Source of the DNA: Glebionis coronaria
Lineage: Eukaryota; Streptophyta; Magnoliopsida; Asterales; Asteraceae
Assembly: GCA_025667525.1 (NCBI GenBank)
Contig: CM046879.1
Location: 358,794,752 to 358,858,751 of the forward strand
Length of the DNA: 64,000 nucleotides
Reading direction: 5' to 3'
Position 1 is the stretch's first letter. Each line of letters starts with the position of its first letter. Below the pieces are notes generated by a model. The model was not told the DNA's origin and made no database searches. It saw nothing but the letters and a program-made list of their open reading frames with translations. Of the stretch, positions 22,511 through 34,613 are shown in pieces. The translations under genes and the position numbers were made by a program.

Positions 22511-25500
22511 TCAAGCAGGCTTCTTTGCCAGAATCTCCAGTTCTGCTGGAGTCAAACATCTCATACCAATTTGCCTAACAAGATTCGCAAACCTCTCTTT
22601 CGAAATAGCTTTTGTAAACAAGTCAGCTAATTGGTAATCAGTTCCAACAAAGTATAATTCAACAATACCCTTTTCAACTTGTTCCTTAATGAAGTGATAT
22701 CTGACATCAATGTGCTTCGTGCGGGAGTGTTGTACCAGATTGCAAGAGATGGCTATGGCAGACTTTGAGTCACAGTACATAGGTACTTTATCAAAGTGGA
22801 AGCCATAATCCGTGAGTTGTGTTCTCATCCAAAGAACTTGAGCACAACACGCAGATAAAGACACATACTCCGCTTCGGCTGATGACAATGATGTGCAATC
22901 CTGCTTCTTGGAAGACCATCCCACAAGCTTTTCTTGACCTAGAAATTGTGCACCACCAGAAGTACTTTTACGTGTATCAAGACACCCTGCATGATCAGAA
23001 TCTGAATAGGCCGTTAGAAAGAAACCGGTTTCTCTCGGATACCAGAGTCCCATGTGAATGGTATTCTTAAGGTACCGAAAGATCCGTTTAACCTCCTTGA
23101 GGTGCTTTTCAGTGGGTCGTGCTTGATATCATGCACAATAGCATGTAGCATGATGAATATCAGGTCTGCTTGCTGTCAAGTACATGAGGGACCCGATCAT
23201 GGAACGTTATCTCGTTTGATCTATGGGTAATCCCTCTAAATCAGCATCTAGGGATGTGGTTGATAATGGTGTCCCAACAGGGTCACATGATCTCATACCA
23301 TGCTTTGTGATTATCTTTTGACAATACTTAGCTTGGTTAATGAAGATACCACTTGGGGATTGGTGAACTTGAATTCTTAGAAAGAATTTTAGTTCGCCCA
23401 TCATAGACATTTCAAATATGTTGTGCATTACTTTTTCAAACCATTTTGAAAGTTTTGAGTTTGTAGACCCGAAAATAATGTCATCAACATAAATTTGCAC
23501 AAGCAAAATGTCATCCCCATATTTATAAGTGAACAAAGTTAAATCAATGGAACCTTTTGAGAAACCTTTGGAGACCAGAAATTTCGAGAGCTCGTCGTAC
23601 CACGCCCTTGGAGCTTGCTTGAGTCCATATAGTGCTTTGTGGAGACGATACACCTTGTCAGGATAATGAGGATTGACGAATCCTTCTGGCTGGGTGACAT
23701 AGACTTCTTCCTTCAAAGGACCGTTAAGAAACGTCGTCTTTACGTCCATTTGGTAGACAATGAATCCCTTATGTGCAGCATAAGCAAGTAAAATCTTGAC
23801 CGCTTCCATTCGAGCTATTGGTGCAAATGATTCTTCAAAATCAATACCCTCTTTATGTCCATAACCTTTAGCCACTAGCCTAGATTTATTTTTGATGATC
23901 GTGTTCTCTTCATCCATCTTGTTTTTCCAGATCCATCGAAGATTTAATGGAATTACATCGTATGGTCTGTGAACAAGTTCCCAGACTTTAAGTCTTTCAA
24001 ATTGTTGAAGTTCTTCCGTCTTCGATTCAATCCAAGCATGATCAGTCAAGGCTTCTTTGATGTTTTTCGGTTCAGCTGAACTCACGACGAGTGCGAACAT
24101 ACAAACATCGTCATCGGTGTTAAGCTATCGTCTTGTGCGAACGGGCTGCGAAGGGTTTCCAATTACATGAACCAAAGGATGATCTCGGGTCCAATTATGT
24201 GTTGAAGGATGTCGTTGATAGAATGTATGCATATTTGACGGATCAACATGGCGAGTAGAAGACTCTCCAGTTTCGTGTACCGGTGTACCGAATGGGTTGA
24301 TAAATTCGTCTTCGTCAGATAATGCATCGTCTGCTTGATTTGTGTTATCTGGAGCAATGACAGTAGTTGTGGATGTTGTAGGATCGATTGTTGAAGTGAT
24401 ATTCTGAGGAGTTAAATCTGCAGCAACCGGTGTTGAAGTAGATGAAGTTGTATCCTTTTGTTGACGATGATCGGTATCAACATTCTTATCATGAGTGACA
24501 GCGGAAGACTTCGATACAACTTTTTTCTCCCCCGTGACATATTCATCATACATTGGTCCATATAACATTTCCAACTCTTCAGTTGTCGTGTCGACTGTCA
24601 TATCAGCTTTAGGAAAATTTTCAAGAACCAGCGTTGAACTTGACGGTTCATTGTTGTGGTCTTGAGTTCCGAGTTCCATGCGGTTGTGAACAGAAGTCGT
24701 TTTTCGTTGTGGATCGGGACTTAAACTGTTTTGTTCAAGTGCCATCTCTTGTAATTCATCAAATCGAATGTGAATGGTCTCGACAATCAATTTTGTTCTC
24801 TTGTTGTACACTCTATATCCCTTAGACTGAGTTGCATATCCCACAAGAATACATGCATCACCTTTCTCTTTCATCTTTTCCAGATTTTCACCATCTCGAA
24901 TAATGTAACACGTACATCCAAAAACATGAAGGTGTTTGAGTGAAGGTTTTCAATCATGAATTATGTGATATGGTATCTTTTCGTGCCTTAGGATAATTAA
25001 GGAACGGTTTTGTATGTAGCAAGCGGTTGACACGGCTACGGCCCAAAAGAATAGTGGAAGTTTTGAAGCGGATAGTAATGTTCGAGCAGCCTCAACTAAA
25101 GTACGGTTTCGTCTTTCAACAACGCCGTTTTGTTTGGGTGTTCGAGAAATAGATGTTTCGTGTTCAATCCCTTCGGCTTCAAAATACTTTCTCAGATTTG
25201 AATTGAAAAATTTTGTACCTCTGTCAGTACGAACCACTTTAACTTGAGCTTGAAGACCACGTTGTATCAGTTTAAGGAAGCTGATGAGAACTTCATGTGT
25301 TTCATCCTTGGACCTCAAGAAGTGAGTCCATGTGTACCTTGAGTAATCATTGACAATTACCAGAATATATTTCTTTCCATTGATACTCTGAACACGCATG
25401 GGACCACACAGATCCATGTGAAGAAGATCTAACCGTCCTTTAGAGCTTGGTGTGGTCTTTGTTTTGAAGCTACTTTGTTTAGCTTTACAAAGTTCACAAG

Positions 25501-26000
25501 AAGAACAAAGATGATCTTTGATGAATTTCAAACTTGGAAGGCCTCTCACAATATCTTTCTTGGAAAGCAAGTTGATGGTATCCAAGTTGAGATGAGAAAG
25601 ACGTTGATGCCATAACCATGCCTGAGTCGTTGAAGCTTTAGCCATGAAGCAGATTGGAGTTGATGAAGTTATGTCTTGAAGTGAAATTGTGTGAAGATCA
25701 GTACCCCGTGTACCGATAAGTAAGTCATTCCCATCATAATCACGAACAAAACATGTCTTCTTTCTGAAAGCAACCTCCAAATCCGCATCACATAATTGAC
25801 CAACCGAGAAAAGATTGTGATTGAGCCCTTCGACGTAGTATACCCTTTTGATTGTAATATTCCCCTGAACCAAATCTCCATATCCTAGGATCGGTGCAAA
25901 TTGATCATTTCCGAATCAGACCGTACCCAGGAACTTCTCCACGAAGTTAATTAGAAGCTTGAGATTCCCCGTCATGTGCTTCGTGCATCCGGAGTCCAGT
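22511..26000 (-). pseudogene. Copia pol: protease to RNase H (element D)
   Basis: The protease motif DSGCTKHMTGN lies at about 25955-25990. Integrase has LWHQRLSHLN and CSSCELCKAKQ (HHCC finger, 25490-25615), then MDLCGP, VVRTDRGTKF and NGVVERRNRTLVEA. In the core motif the residue after Thr is Lys (TKFF), where relatives have Glu (TEF). RT has [10 protein letters not shown] and [10 protein letters not shown] (23469-23495). RNase H has DSDHAGCLD, SSAEAEYVSLSACC, CDSKSAI and KHIDVRYHF and ends at 22511. From 25873 to 22511 the frame is the same throughout, broken only by stops at 24950, 24125, 23207 and about 23125; protease is in another frame. I recall near-identical pol in Asteraceae genomes. 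The element is dead but recent. Confidence 0.93.
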
Positions 26001-29000
26001 ATGAAGAGAATTATTTGTATCACCTGCAATAGAGTTAGAACACGATGGAGCATTTGCTAAATTGGATACCACAGTAGTTGTGATAGTAGAATCATTAGTG
26101 TCCTTATCAACATTTAAAGGTAAACTAACACTCGTTTTCACATTTTCTGTCCTAGCTTTCGACATCCATTTATATCCTGAAGGACATTGATTAGCAAACC
26201 ACCATTTCCAAGACTTGCTAGCAGTCTCATATAATTACTTAATTTTGCTTCTAGGGTTCTTAGTGATGGAGTCTGATGCATTACTTTTCTTAGTGGGGGT
26301 TGCACCAGAATGGTTCAGTTTACGTTTGGGTTTACTAGCTCTAATAGGCATTGCAACTTGCTTCTTAGTTCTAGTATCTACGCCTTTGACTTTATTCATA
26401 GCACACATAGAATGATTAGCATTATCACACTTTCCACATTTGACACAAACAAATTTCACATTCATAGCATTCAAATCATTCACATCATTCAAATCGTCAT
26501 GGCATGCGATTACAGACTTTTTATTCTTAAAACATTCAAATTCCTAGGGTGTTCTTCTACTTCCTTCATCTTCCCTTTATTCTTGTGTTTCCAGACCTTA
26601 TCATTCACTTGAGTGCGCTTAAGCTGAGGCCGGCTAACACTAGTAGTGGAAACTATTCCTGTAGTAGAAGACACATGAATATTAGTGTTACTAGAAGTCT
26701 AAGGCGATTGAGTAACTTTGTTTGTGGGCTTAGTGGGCATTCGATACATCCCTGGTTCAATCACATTATTGTGCTTAACGCTTGGTGCTATAATATTCCT
26801 TATGGGTTGATTCAGTGGTAACCTTTCCTTTCCATCCATCTTGGGGGTAAACATAGGTTTTGCAAATGAGGAATTTTATAAAGCAGATGGTTTTCCCAAG
26901 ATAGAGGATCTATTTACTTTTTAGGCATTGGGTTGTGTAACAAGAGTTTTCTTAATGCTAGGTTCCACAACTTTCCCACCCATTTTAGCAACGAGTTTCT
27001 ACAACTCTGCTATTGCTCTTTCCCTGTCTTGTAACTGAGCTTTCAACCCTTTAATTTCCAAATTCTGTTCATTCATTTCACGAAACGTTTGGGAAAGTTT
27101 TTCTTGCAATTTATTATCATGTGGAAAAATACCAACGTCTTTTTGCAAAGCAAGTTCAAGAGAATGACAATGTTTTTGAAGGAAATCAGTTTTGTGTTGA
27201 AGTAACTCAAAAGCCTTTTTATCAACATTTTCTTTACGTTTCGAAAGCTCAATTTCAAGACGCTCACATTCTTTGATCTTATCAAGATATTTTCATGCAA
27301 CATCAGAATATTCATCAATATCATCACAAGATGTAAAATAAGCACACATAACATCTATAGAAACGCATTCTTGCAATAGTAAATCATATTCATCTGAAAA
27401 ATCTGACTTCTCCATTTGAAGATCATCAATGTGTTTCTCAAGAGATTCAACATATTTTAAATCATCATACATTTCAGTCCGAATGAACTCCTAAAGTTGA
27501 AGAATAGTTTCTTTAATCAACGCCGTATTTAGAATTAAGAGTTCTTTCACAAGCAAGGTAATATCTTGAGGAATCGGGCGTTGCCACTCAGCATTTTCAT
27601 GTTTTTCCCAATCTCTTTCAACAATAGATTTAACATTATCTATGTGGTGTTTAATAATACCTAATGTTTTCCTACTCTTGATTTTAGATTCATCTAGAGG
27701 GAGGTAGTTTATGTATTTATAAACATTCGATTTCTTAGAGGCAAATGCTTTCTTCCATTGAATTCGCTTTTGTTTGCATTCTAGAAACACTTCCTCACGA
27801 GTTTTCTGAGTTTCTTTGTTGAAAAGACCATAAAGAATATTCTCATAACCATAATTATATGGTTTTACAAACTCCTTATTGACAAGATGTCGACTATCAT
27901 CATCCCAAAGAGCAGTCTCTTCACTATCGGCACTAACAGGCATGCAATCAAGATCAGTCCTTTCAGTCTCATCAAGATAAAGACACGGGTTTGCAGCTTG
28001 AGCTTTGGCAAGGTACTCAGGACTTGCAAAGCTAGCTTGACCCTTAAACATCGACGGAGGTGCTAGTATTCATATGGATTGAATAGAATCAGGCGTTTTA
28101 TAAACAACTTTCTTCAAAAATTCGACTTGTTCTTCTAGTTTTGTTACTTTTTTGGTTTCTTTGTCATACCTACTTTTGAAGTCTTGTTTTAACGCATCTA
28201 GCTCTTGTTTTTTATCCTCGAGAATTTTAGCAGAATCGGTAGTGGTCATAGAGAGCTTTTGTTCAAGTTCATTAACTTTAGTATTGGCAAGGTACGTTTT
28301 TTGACGGTCATCCATTAAGAAAACATTATATTGACGCTTCTCTTTGGCTAATAACTCAAGAGTTGTATTATATTTGTTTTCAAAATCGTCCTTTTGACTT
28401 TTTAACGCACTACCCTTGTACCCCTCAAGCTCTTTGGTTTTCTGAAGGAGCTCATCTCTATAGCTTTTAGTCATATCGGTAGATTTTATAAGAGCAGCTT
28501 TGCATTCTTCAAAATTTTGAGTAAGCGTAGCGTTTGCCTTCTTTAATTGCTTTTGACTCTTTTTATTTTCAGTGACATCTTTTTGTAAAGTGGCAATTAA
28601 ATTAGGAATCGCAATACGTTCCTCTTCATCATATTCATTTGCATGTTGATCATCCTTAGACTCATTATTGCACATGTCTGATGAATCGGGTGTGGTATTG
28701 CTATCAACCGTTTCCATCATACACATGTCATTAATGGAATTGGGTAGATCACTATGCTCATGAATATCACCAAACACATTATATTCATCAGTATTGTGTA
28801 CCTTATCGATTGGCTCAGTGTCAAAGATAGGGCCATTGTCATCTTCTGTGACTTTGAGAACTTCTTCAACCTTTGCCAGGTACGAGTAATGTGCATCGAG
28901 TTCTTGATCAGAATCTTCATCATCAGTGTCATCAAGCATAGCTCCTTCCTCAGCTGACAATTTAACCCCTTCTTCCATCTTCTTGCATAGCAACATCTTT

Positions 29001-30342
29001 TCCTTGTGATAGCTGGAGTCTCTAACCCTTTTCGGCTTCCTGCATTCCTTTGCCATATGCCCATAACCTTGGCAATTAAAACATTGAATCCCACTCTACT
29101 AAACCACTAGACTTCCAACAGTTTCCCTATTCCCAGTAGCAGCAGCAATCCTCTGAGTATCATACTTGGCAGTTTGTCGATCATACCTTGCAGAACCCTC
29201 AACATGCGTTGGATTATGTCGATCATACCTAGAAGGACTTTCACCACGTCGACGTGTGTCATACCTTGGAGGACTCTCAACATATTGATTCTTTGTGTTA
29301 GATGATGTTCGAAGATTGTTGTTGGTGGGTTTGTAGATTTTCTTGTAAGTCTTCATTATGAAAGCAATTTGTTGTTTCATCTCACGATTCTTTTGAGCTT
29401 GGTCTTCATCACTATCTTCTTCAGATGATGACTCAGATGGTGGTGATGGTGCTCTTGGCACTTTGCCTCGTGATCTTGTGCATGATGAAGACTTAGATGA
29501 TGTGGAATATTGTGGTGAGGATGATGTAGTGGAGTATGGCTTAGGAGCACGAGAGTGATGGTCTTGAACATGTTGAGTGGTAGTCACTAAAGCAAGTGGA
29601 TTAGTCGTCTATGCAACACGTTCAACTCGAATCTCATTTTCTTCATTCTGAAATTGCTTCAAGATATAAAAGAGTCGATGATATGAGACCTCGTCTAACC
29701 TTTCTTGTTGTTTCACTAAAGTGACGAATCGTGTCCACTCGGGTTAAAGGTTGCTGAAGAAATTGAACATTGACTTGCATGGTGGAGACTTGCAGGTTAT
29801 TTCTTGTCATGTCATTCATCATTTTATAAAACCTGGAGTAGTATGAATCAATTGATTCTCCATCCCTTGAAGTAAACTTGCCAAAATTCCAAAACAAGTT
29901 TGTTTTGACATCTAGTTTGTTGAGTGATTCTCCTTGTTGCAAGCATTCAATAGCAGTGCACATTTCATGTGCTGTCGGGCATGCATCAACCGTGGAGTAA
30001 ATATCATCTCCAATCCCACTTATACCCATATAGATGGCTTCCTTCTCCGCATCGCACAATTTTCAGGTGTAAGATCAACTCTTGTTTCATCACGTTCACT
30101 TGTGGGTATTGGATCAGTAGTATCTGTGGCTGGTCTTGGAGGAATTGAGATCTTCTTGAATATATATGGTCCATGAGTAATACATTTACTCAAGGCATCA
30201 CCATTTGGTCTTGATCAAGGTATCGTATGAAACGTGATTGCCATTGAGCATACCGACCAGACACAAGCATTGGTGGTCTCTCTTTGTTACCCGCCACCAT
30301 TATGTTGTTGTTCGTCACACGATATTCGGCAGTAGAATCCAT
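26001..30342 (-). pseudogene. Very long copia gag with coiled coil (element D)
   Basis: The start is ATG at 30342 (MDSTAEYRVTNNN), giving a gag region of about 4.3 kb. The core includes RPPMLVSGRYAQWQSRFIRY, DDIYSTVDACPTAHEM, CLQQGESLNKLDVKTNLFW and MQVNVQFLQQ, with a stop at 30190 and a frameshift near 29750. Arg/Tyr-rich RYD repeats (29140-29300) precede one zinc knuckle CFNCQGYGHMAKEC (about 29042-29083), with two TAG stops just upstream. Then follows more than 1.8 kb of Lys/Glu-rich coiled coil (28980-27000) and a basic region with a Cys-rich motif CVKCGKCDNANHSMC (about 26410-26460). The long coiled coil is typical of this Asteraceae-type family as I remember it. It may help particle assembly (inference). 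Confidence 0.88.
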
Positions 30343-31242
30343 CTCAATATTCTCTGAAATGATGAAGTGAATATGGATCTTAAGTAGATTTGTTGTGATT
30401 GAGTTGTTGTTGAAATTCCACAAATTGCAATTTTTTTTCTCAGTCCGACAAAACGGTAGACCAAAAAATTTGTATCGCCAAATTTTGAAATTGAGCTAGA
30501 AATGTCCTAAAACTAGTATGAAAAAATTTTTTATTAACTTGACCAAATTTTTTTTTTTTTAAATCTTTGTGTAAACGATATTCCGAAACTAGTCTAGATG
30601 GTGGCTAAGTCTAAAAAATACTCAAATAAAATTTAGCTAAACATGTCATCGGAATGTCCATCGGAATGTGCCCTAATCTAAATAACCTGGTCGGAATGTC
30701 CTAATCGGAATACCTAAATCGGAATGTCCCCTTATCGGAATACAATCGGAATCCCTTCGTCGGAATGATGTCGGAATGTCCTAATCGGAATGCAATCGGA
30801 ATCCCATTGTCGGAATGATGTCGGAAAGAACCTTGTCGGAATACCCAATCGGAATGAAATCGGAATATGTTAAGTCCAGTCGGAATGTGATCGGAAAAGC
30901 TGGTCGGAATGTGATTGGAAAACTGGTCGGAATGATTAAACCCTTTTCCGATGCAACTGATCGGAATTACTAAACCCTTTTCCGATGACACTGATAGGAA
31001 TAATAGTACTGTTTCGAGATTTTTAGGTAAAAAGATGAGATTTTCGACAAGAAATTCGTGATTTGAACCAACCAAATGCGACCATATCCCTACCACAACT
31101 ATGTAGAAGATTTATATCAAGATTTAAAGTGTGGAAAACACATAAAAATCTTGAATTCGAGATGATTATAAGAGAAAATCACACGAACCAAGTAATATCA
31201 ACAACGAATCATAAAAACTACCTCATGGCGATTGATACGAAT
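30343..31242 (-). other. Leader of element D with TCGGAATG array
   Basis: This 900-bp leader lies between gag and LTR2. The stretch 30645-30985 holds about 21 copies of (A/G/C)TCGGAA(T/A), most TCGGAATG, at irregular 10-25 bp spacing, with two inverse TTCCGATG copies near 30945-30990. An open frame at 30701-31096 is a by-product of this repeat and is not annotated. At 31229-31242 a degenerate PBS (GATTGATACGA on the plus strand against CTCTGATACCA) sits next to LTR2. Confidence 0.75.
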
Positions 31243-31537
31243 TGTTGACCATAAGATTCAAGATAACAAGAGGGTGATCCGGAGGTCGGGGAGGATAAAA
31301 GTGATGTTTAGACATTTTTAGAGAGAGAAAGATAAACTTGAAATGAGTGTGTGTATTTAGAGAGAGAAAGTGAAATACACAAATGGAAAAACCTCACCCC
31401 TCCATGGAAGTATGGAGGGGTATATATAGGCTAAACAAGGAGTAACTTTGACAACTTGTCAATAGTAGTCCCTCCACGTTTTGCCAATTTAAATCTAATG
31501 TAATTCCGTAAATGGCGCTCACATTTTATGGCTAACA
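31243..31537 (-). repeat. LTR2, internal LTR of element D
   Basis: The plus-strand ends are TGTTGACCATAAG and GGCTAACA; it is 295 bp. It shares layout with LTR1 and LTR3: GAGAGAGAAAG repeats, hairpin CCCCTCCAT...ATGGAGGGG (31397-31420), TATATATA (31421-31428) and the GGCTAACA end. The sequence between is strongly diverged. PBS-like sequence on the left and a GGGGGAAGAT tract on the right show it served, or derives from, both a 5' and a 3' LTR. Confidence 0.75.
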
Positions 31538-34500
31538 ATCTTCCCCCAATATGGAGACATACGGAATTACTTACAATGTTCCTAACAAGTAAAAATACAA
31601 CAAAATAAAGTCTTCCAAGGCGCTTCTATTGCTGAGGATGTCTTTTAATTCTTCTGGTCTTCATAACTTGTACCTCAGCTTGAATCCTCTTTGTCTTTGC
31701 TTGTTGTGGAACAATTGTAATATGCATGATTTGGATTAACTTCCTCCCAATTCATGCAGCATGTATTTAAAAAACTTTCTTCATAGACTTCTTTTTGACG
31801 AAGTTTCTAAATCAGCTTCCCCCCAAACCAATATATGTATCTTAAGCAGATTCTGACACTTTGATGTAGTTTAAACAATCTTGTAACTCATCGGTTTAAG
31901 TGAACAGCGGAAATTTGTAGCAGAACCACACCAAATAACACTGCTTCTGTATTGTTTCTTGTCGTTTAGGTTTTGGTGATAATCCGTTTGGGGTAACATG
32001 CAAGAAATCAACAACAATTCTTCTCACGCCTGCAGAATACTTCATAAAAATCATATAAAGTGAAGTAGATACCATTCCATGTACACTACTTCCCCCTGGA
32101 AGTTGATCTGATTACTTCAAAGTACACGATCTTCCCCCATGATGATTTCGAACTGTCGGAAGCATCATTATCGTGGACGTCCATATACTCGAGAAGTTCT
32201 TAGTCTTAAGCAAATGTCTTGAAATGTTTCGAAAGTCGTTGAGAAACTTGAAATATTTTTTCTTAGACTATGAAGTACCATTGTCGTTATAAGGATCATA
32301 AATATCCCATGAGAATTGATTGTTGATTCCATCTCTCTCTGTCTAACTTACCAACCTCGAATTCTTTCGGCTATTTGTTGTGACCACATGTGAAGTAGAC
32401 CCGATATTCCAAATTTGAAACTGAAATACAATCCCCCAAATTTTTTACTTAAGCTTGCAATTATGTCGATTGAAGAACGGTGTAGAAACAAGTCTCTTAT
32501 ACCTCTTGAAGTTATCCACACGAGCAACTACGTGTGACACCCAAAAATGATAGTAATCCATGTCGTCGACCATCCACCCCTTGACAGTGGAAACTAGATA
32601 ATTCAAGTCTCAATCTTAAATTTTATCGCCCAAGCAAGTCATCAATCGATAGACTGGGTTTGAAGAAAAGGGGTAGAAAAATAGAAGGAAGGCTCGATGA
32701 TGAAATAAGCAGACGCCTTCATGAAATCCTACTTCAACTTCAAATAAAGAATACCAAATCCACTTCGTGATCACTTGTCTTTGTATAATCAAAACTAGCC
32801 ATTGTCGTTAAAGTGAATCTTATATCGAATCGTTTTAGCTTTAAGTGTTTTGTTTTCTTTGGTGTTGTGTTTAAATGTCGTTATCTAGAACAAATTATGA
32901 GATGAATTGTCATTAAGGGATAAAATTTGTCTAGATAACTTGTCATTAAAGCTCAACATCAGTCATATGCCCAACTGATGCGCGGATCGACCTCACCGGC
33001 TAAAACAATTTAAGCACATTCGTTCGAACCATAACCAATACCCGGCTAAAACAATTTGACCACTTTTTGTACATAAATACCCGATCAAATAGTATTACGT
33101 CCACATAGCCCAAGAAATTATGAAGCCCGAATTTAAACACATTACGCAGGCCCAATCTATGCATATCATACTCATACATCTCGACCATTCAGTCCACTAT
33201 AAAAAATATCACAGTCCATGAGAACGTTGGGATATATAAATCACAAATTCCTAATTTTCCTCATAATAACCTAAACCTAATCCTTATATCTTAGAAACCT
33301 CCGCCTCTATTCTAGAAACAGATATCTTCATCTCTAAAATACAATCAAACCCAAAAGAATTCATCCGAATCCTCTTATCACAAACCACAATCTGATTAAC
33401 CATATCAATAAATCTTCTCCATCTCATCAAATTAATCTCTCACTGATCCTCAAATCAAGACTAAACACAACTCATAATACTGCTCGTATAATCAAACCCA
33501 CAAAAACCATGAACACTTACTCTTTCTATTATGAAACAAAGACCAAAATGATCTTGCTCTTAAGTACTTTTCAAGGAACGAAGGTGAAGGTATCAAAGAT
33601 CTCTTAAAAAAGAGGTCTCTGGTAGGTTTGATTTATGATTTGAGTTTAATAGACGAAAGAAACAAATAGATTATAACACTTTTGTTATTAATCTTGTTTA
33701 ATTTTGAATATCAAAAATGGGTTTACCCAACCTAGATCAGTGATGATTATTTTGTGTTGGTTCTATATAGATCTCGACATGCATGTCTCTAAACAAAAAA
33801 AAATATGAGATCTATTATGATTGCTATTTTGGTTTCGAGTTGATTGAAGGGTGAGATGTAGATGAGGTGGATATGTGACGATGGGCTGGGATTAGGTTAG
33901 ATAGAGTTGGTTTTGATGAGTTTTTTGGACGCGTTTGGTCATTATGTCGCAATGATTTTCAGAAAACAATTTAGTTATCGTAATGTATTCAGAAAGATTA
34001 CACCATCGCAATGTTTCAATATTTTTTCCATTGGAATGTATTACACATCCATCGGAATGTTTCAAAATAGAGTCCAATGGAATATCAATATAGAGTCCAT
34101 CGGAATGTATAACCCATCGAAAAATTCCATCAGAAAAATCTATCCGAATAATACATCGGAATAAGTCCATCTGAAAACCCATCGGAACGGCTATCAGAAA
34201 ACCCATGAAAAAAGCATCAGAATGGCTGTCGGAAAAGGTATCGGAAAAGGCTTTTGACCTTTTCTTGATACCGAAAATGGTGGATCTGGTTTTGTCAGAG
34301 CAGATGTTGTTAGAAAATAGAAAAATAGAGAGAAAAAAGATATGACACGTAAACCATGATAAAACCAATGATGAAACAATGTTAAAACCACCAAACACCA
34401 TTAAAAATACGAGACTTTTGGACGTATTTGGACAGATTGAAGAGTTTTAGACATTTCTTGCACGGATTGGGGTCTTTTGGACAGACAACAACACAAAAAC

Positions 34501-34613
34501 ACCACCATGACATAAAAACTTATAAAATAGGCTATAAAACTGTAATAATCCGTAGAGGCACATAAATAAGCAAACATAAACACAGAACACCCCCGGTTAG
34601 CTCTGATACCAAT
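31538..34613 (-). mobile_element. Internal region without gag-pol (element D, right half)
   Basis: This 3.1 kb lies between LTR2 and LTR3. The left end has the PPT-like CTTCCCCC (31539-31548); further CCCCC tracts lie near 31818, 32088, 32133 and 32430, as in D's own 3' region. The right end has a perfect PBS. A degenerate form of the TCGGAATG array occupies 34010-34250. No gag or pol sequence remains, so it resembles a large deletion derivative made of 3' region joined to leader. The middle (33220-33560) has a TATA-like GATATATAAATC followed by a CT-rich stretch on the plus strand and may be foreign DNA. Short open frames here look random. Confidence 0.6.
34600..34611 (-). other. Primer binding site of element D
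   Basis: The minus strand reads TGGTATCAGAGC two bases inside LTR3, a perfect complement of the initiator tRNA-Met 3' end. Confidence 0.9.

Noticed and set aside
30701..31096. 131-codon minus-strand frame with repeated FRFHSD-like words
   Set aside because: It is the translation of the TCGGAATG array and leader; no start context, no homologue known, and the reading depends on the repeat.
32530..32560. GTGTGACACCCAAAAATG as a further LTR start
   Set aside because: It resembles gypsy LTR ends but no matching partner end, PBS or target duplication was found nearby.
33892..34401. 169-codon minus-strand frame
   Set aside because: It covers the degenerate TCGGAATG cluster; composition follows the repeat and it lacks any recognisable domain.
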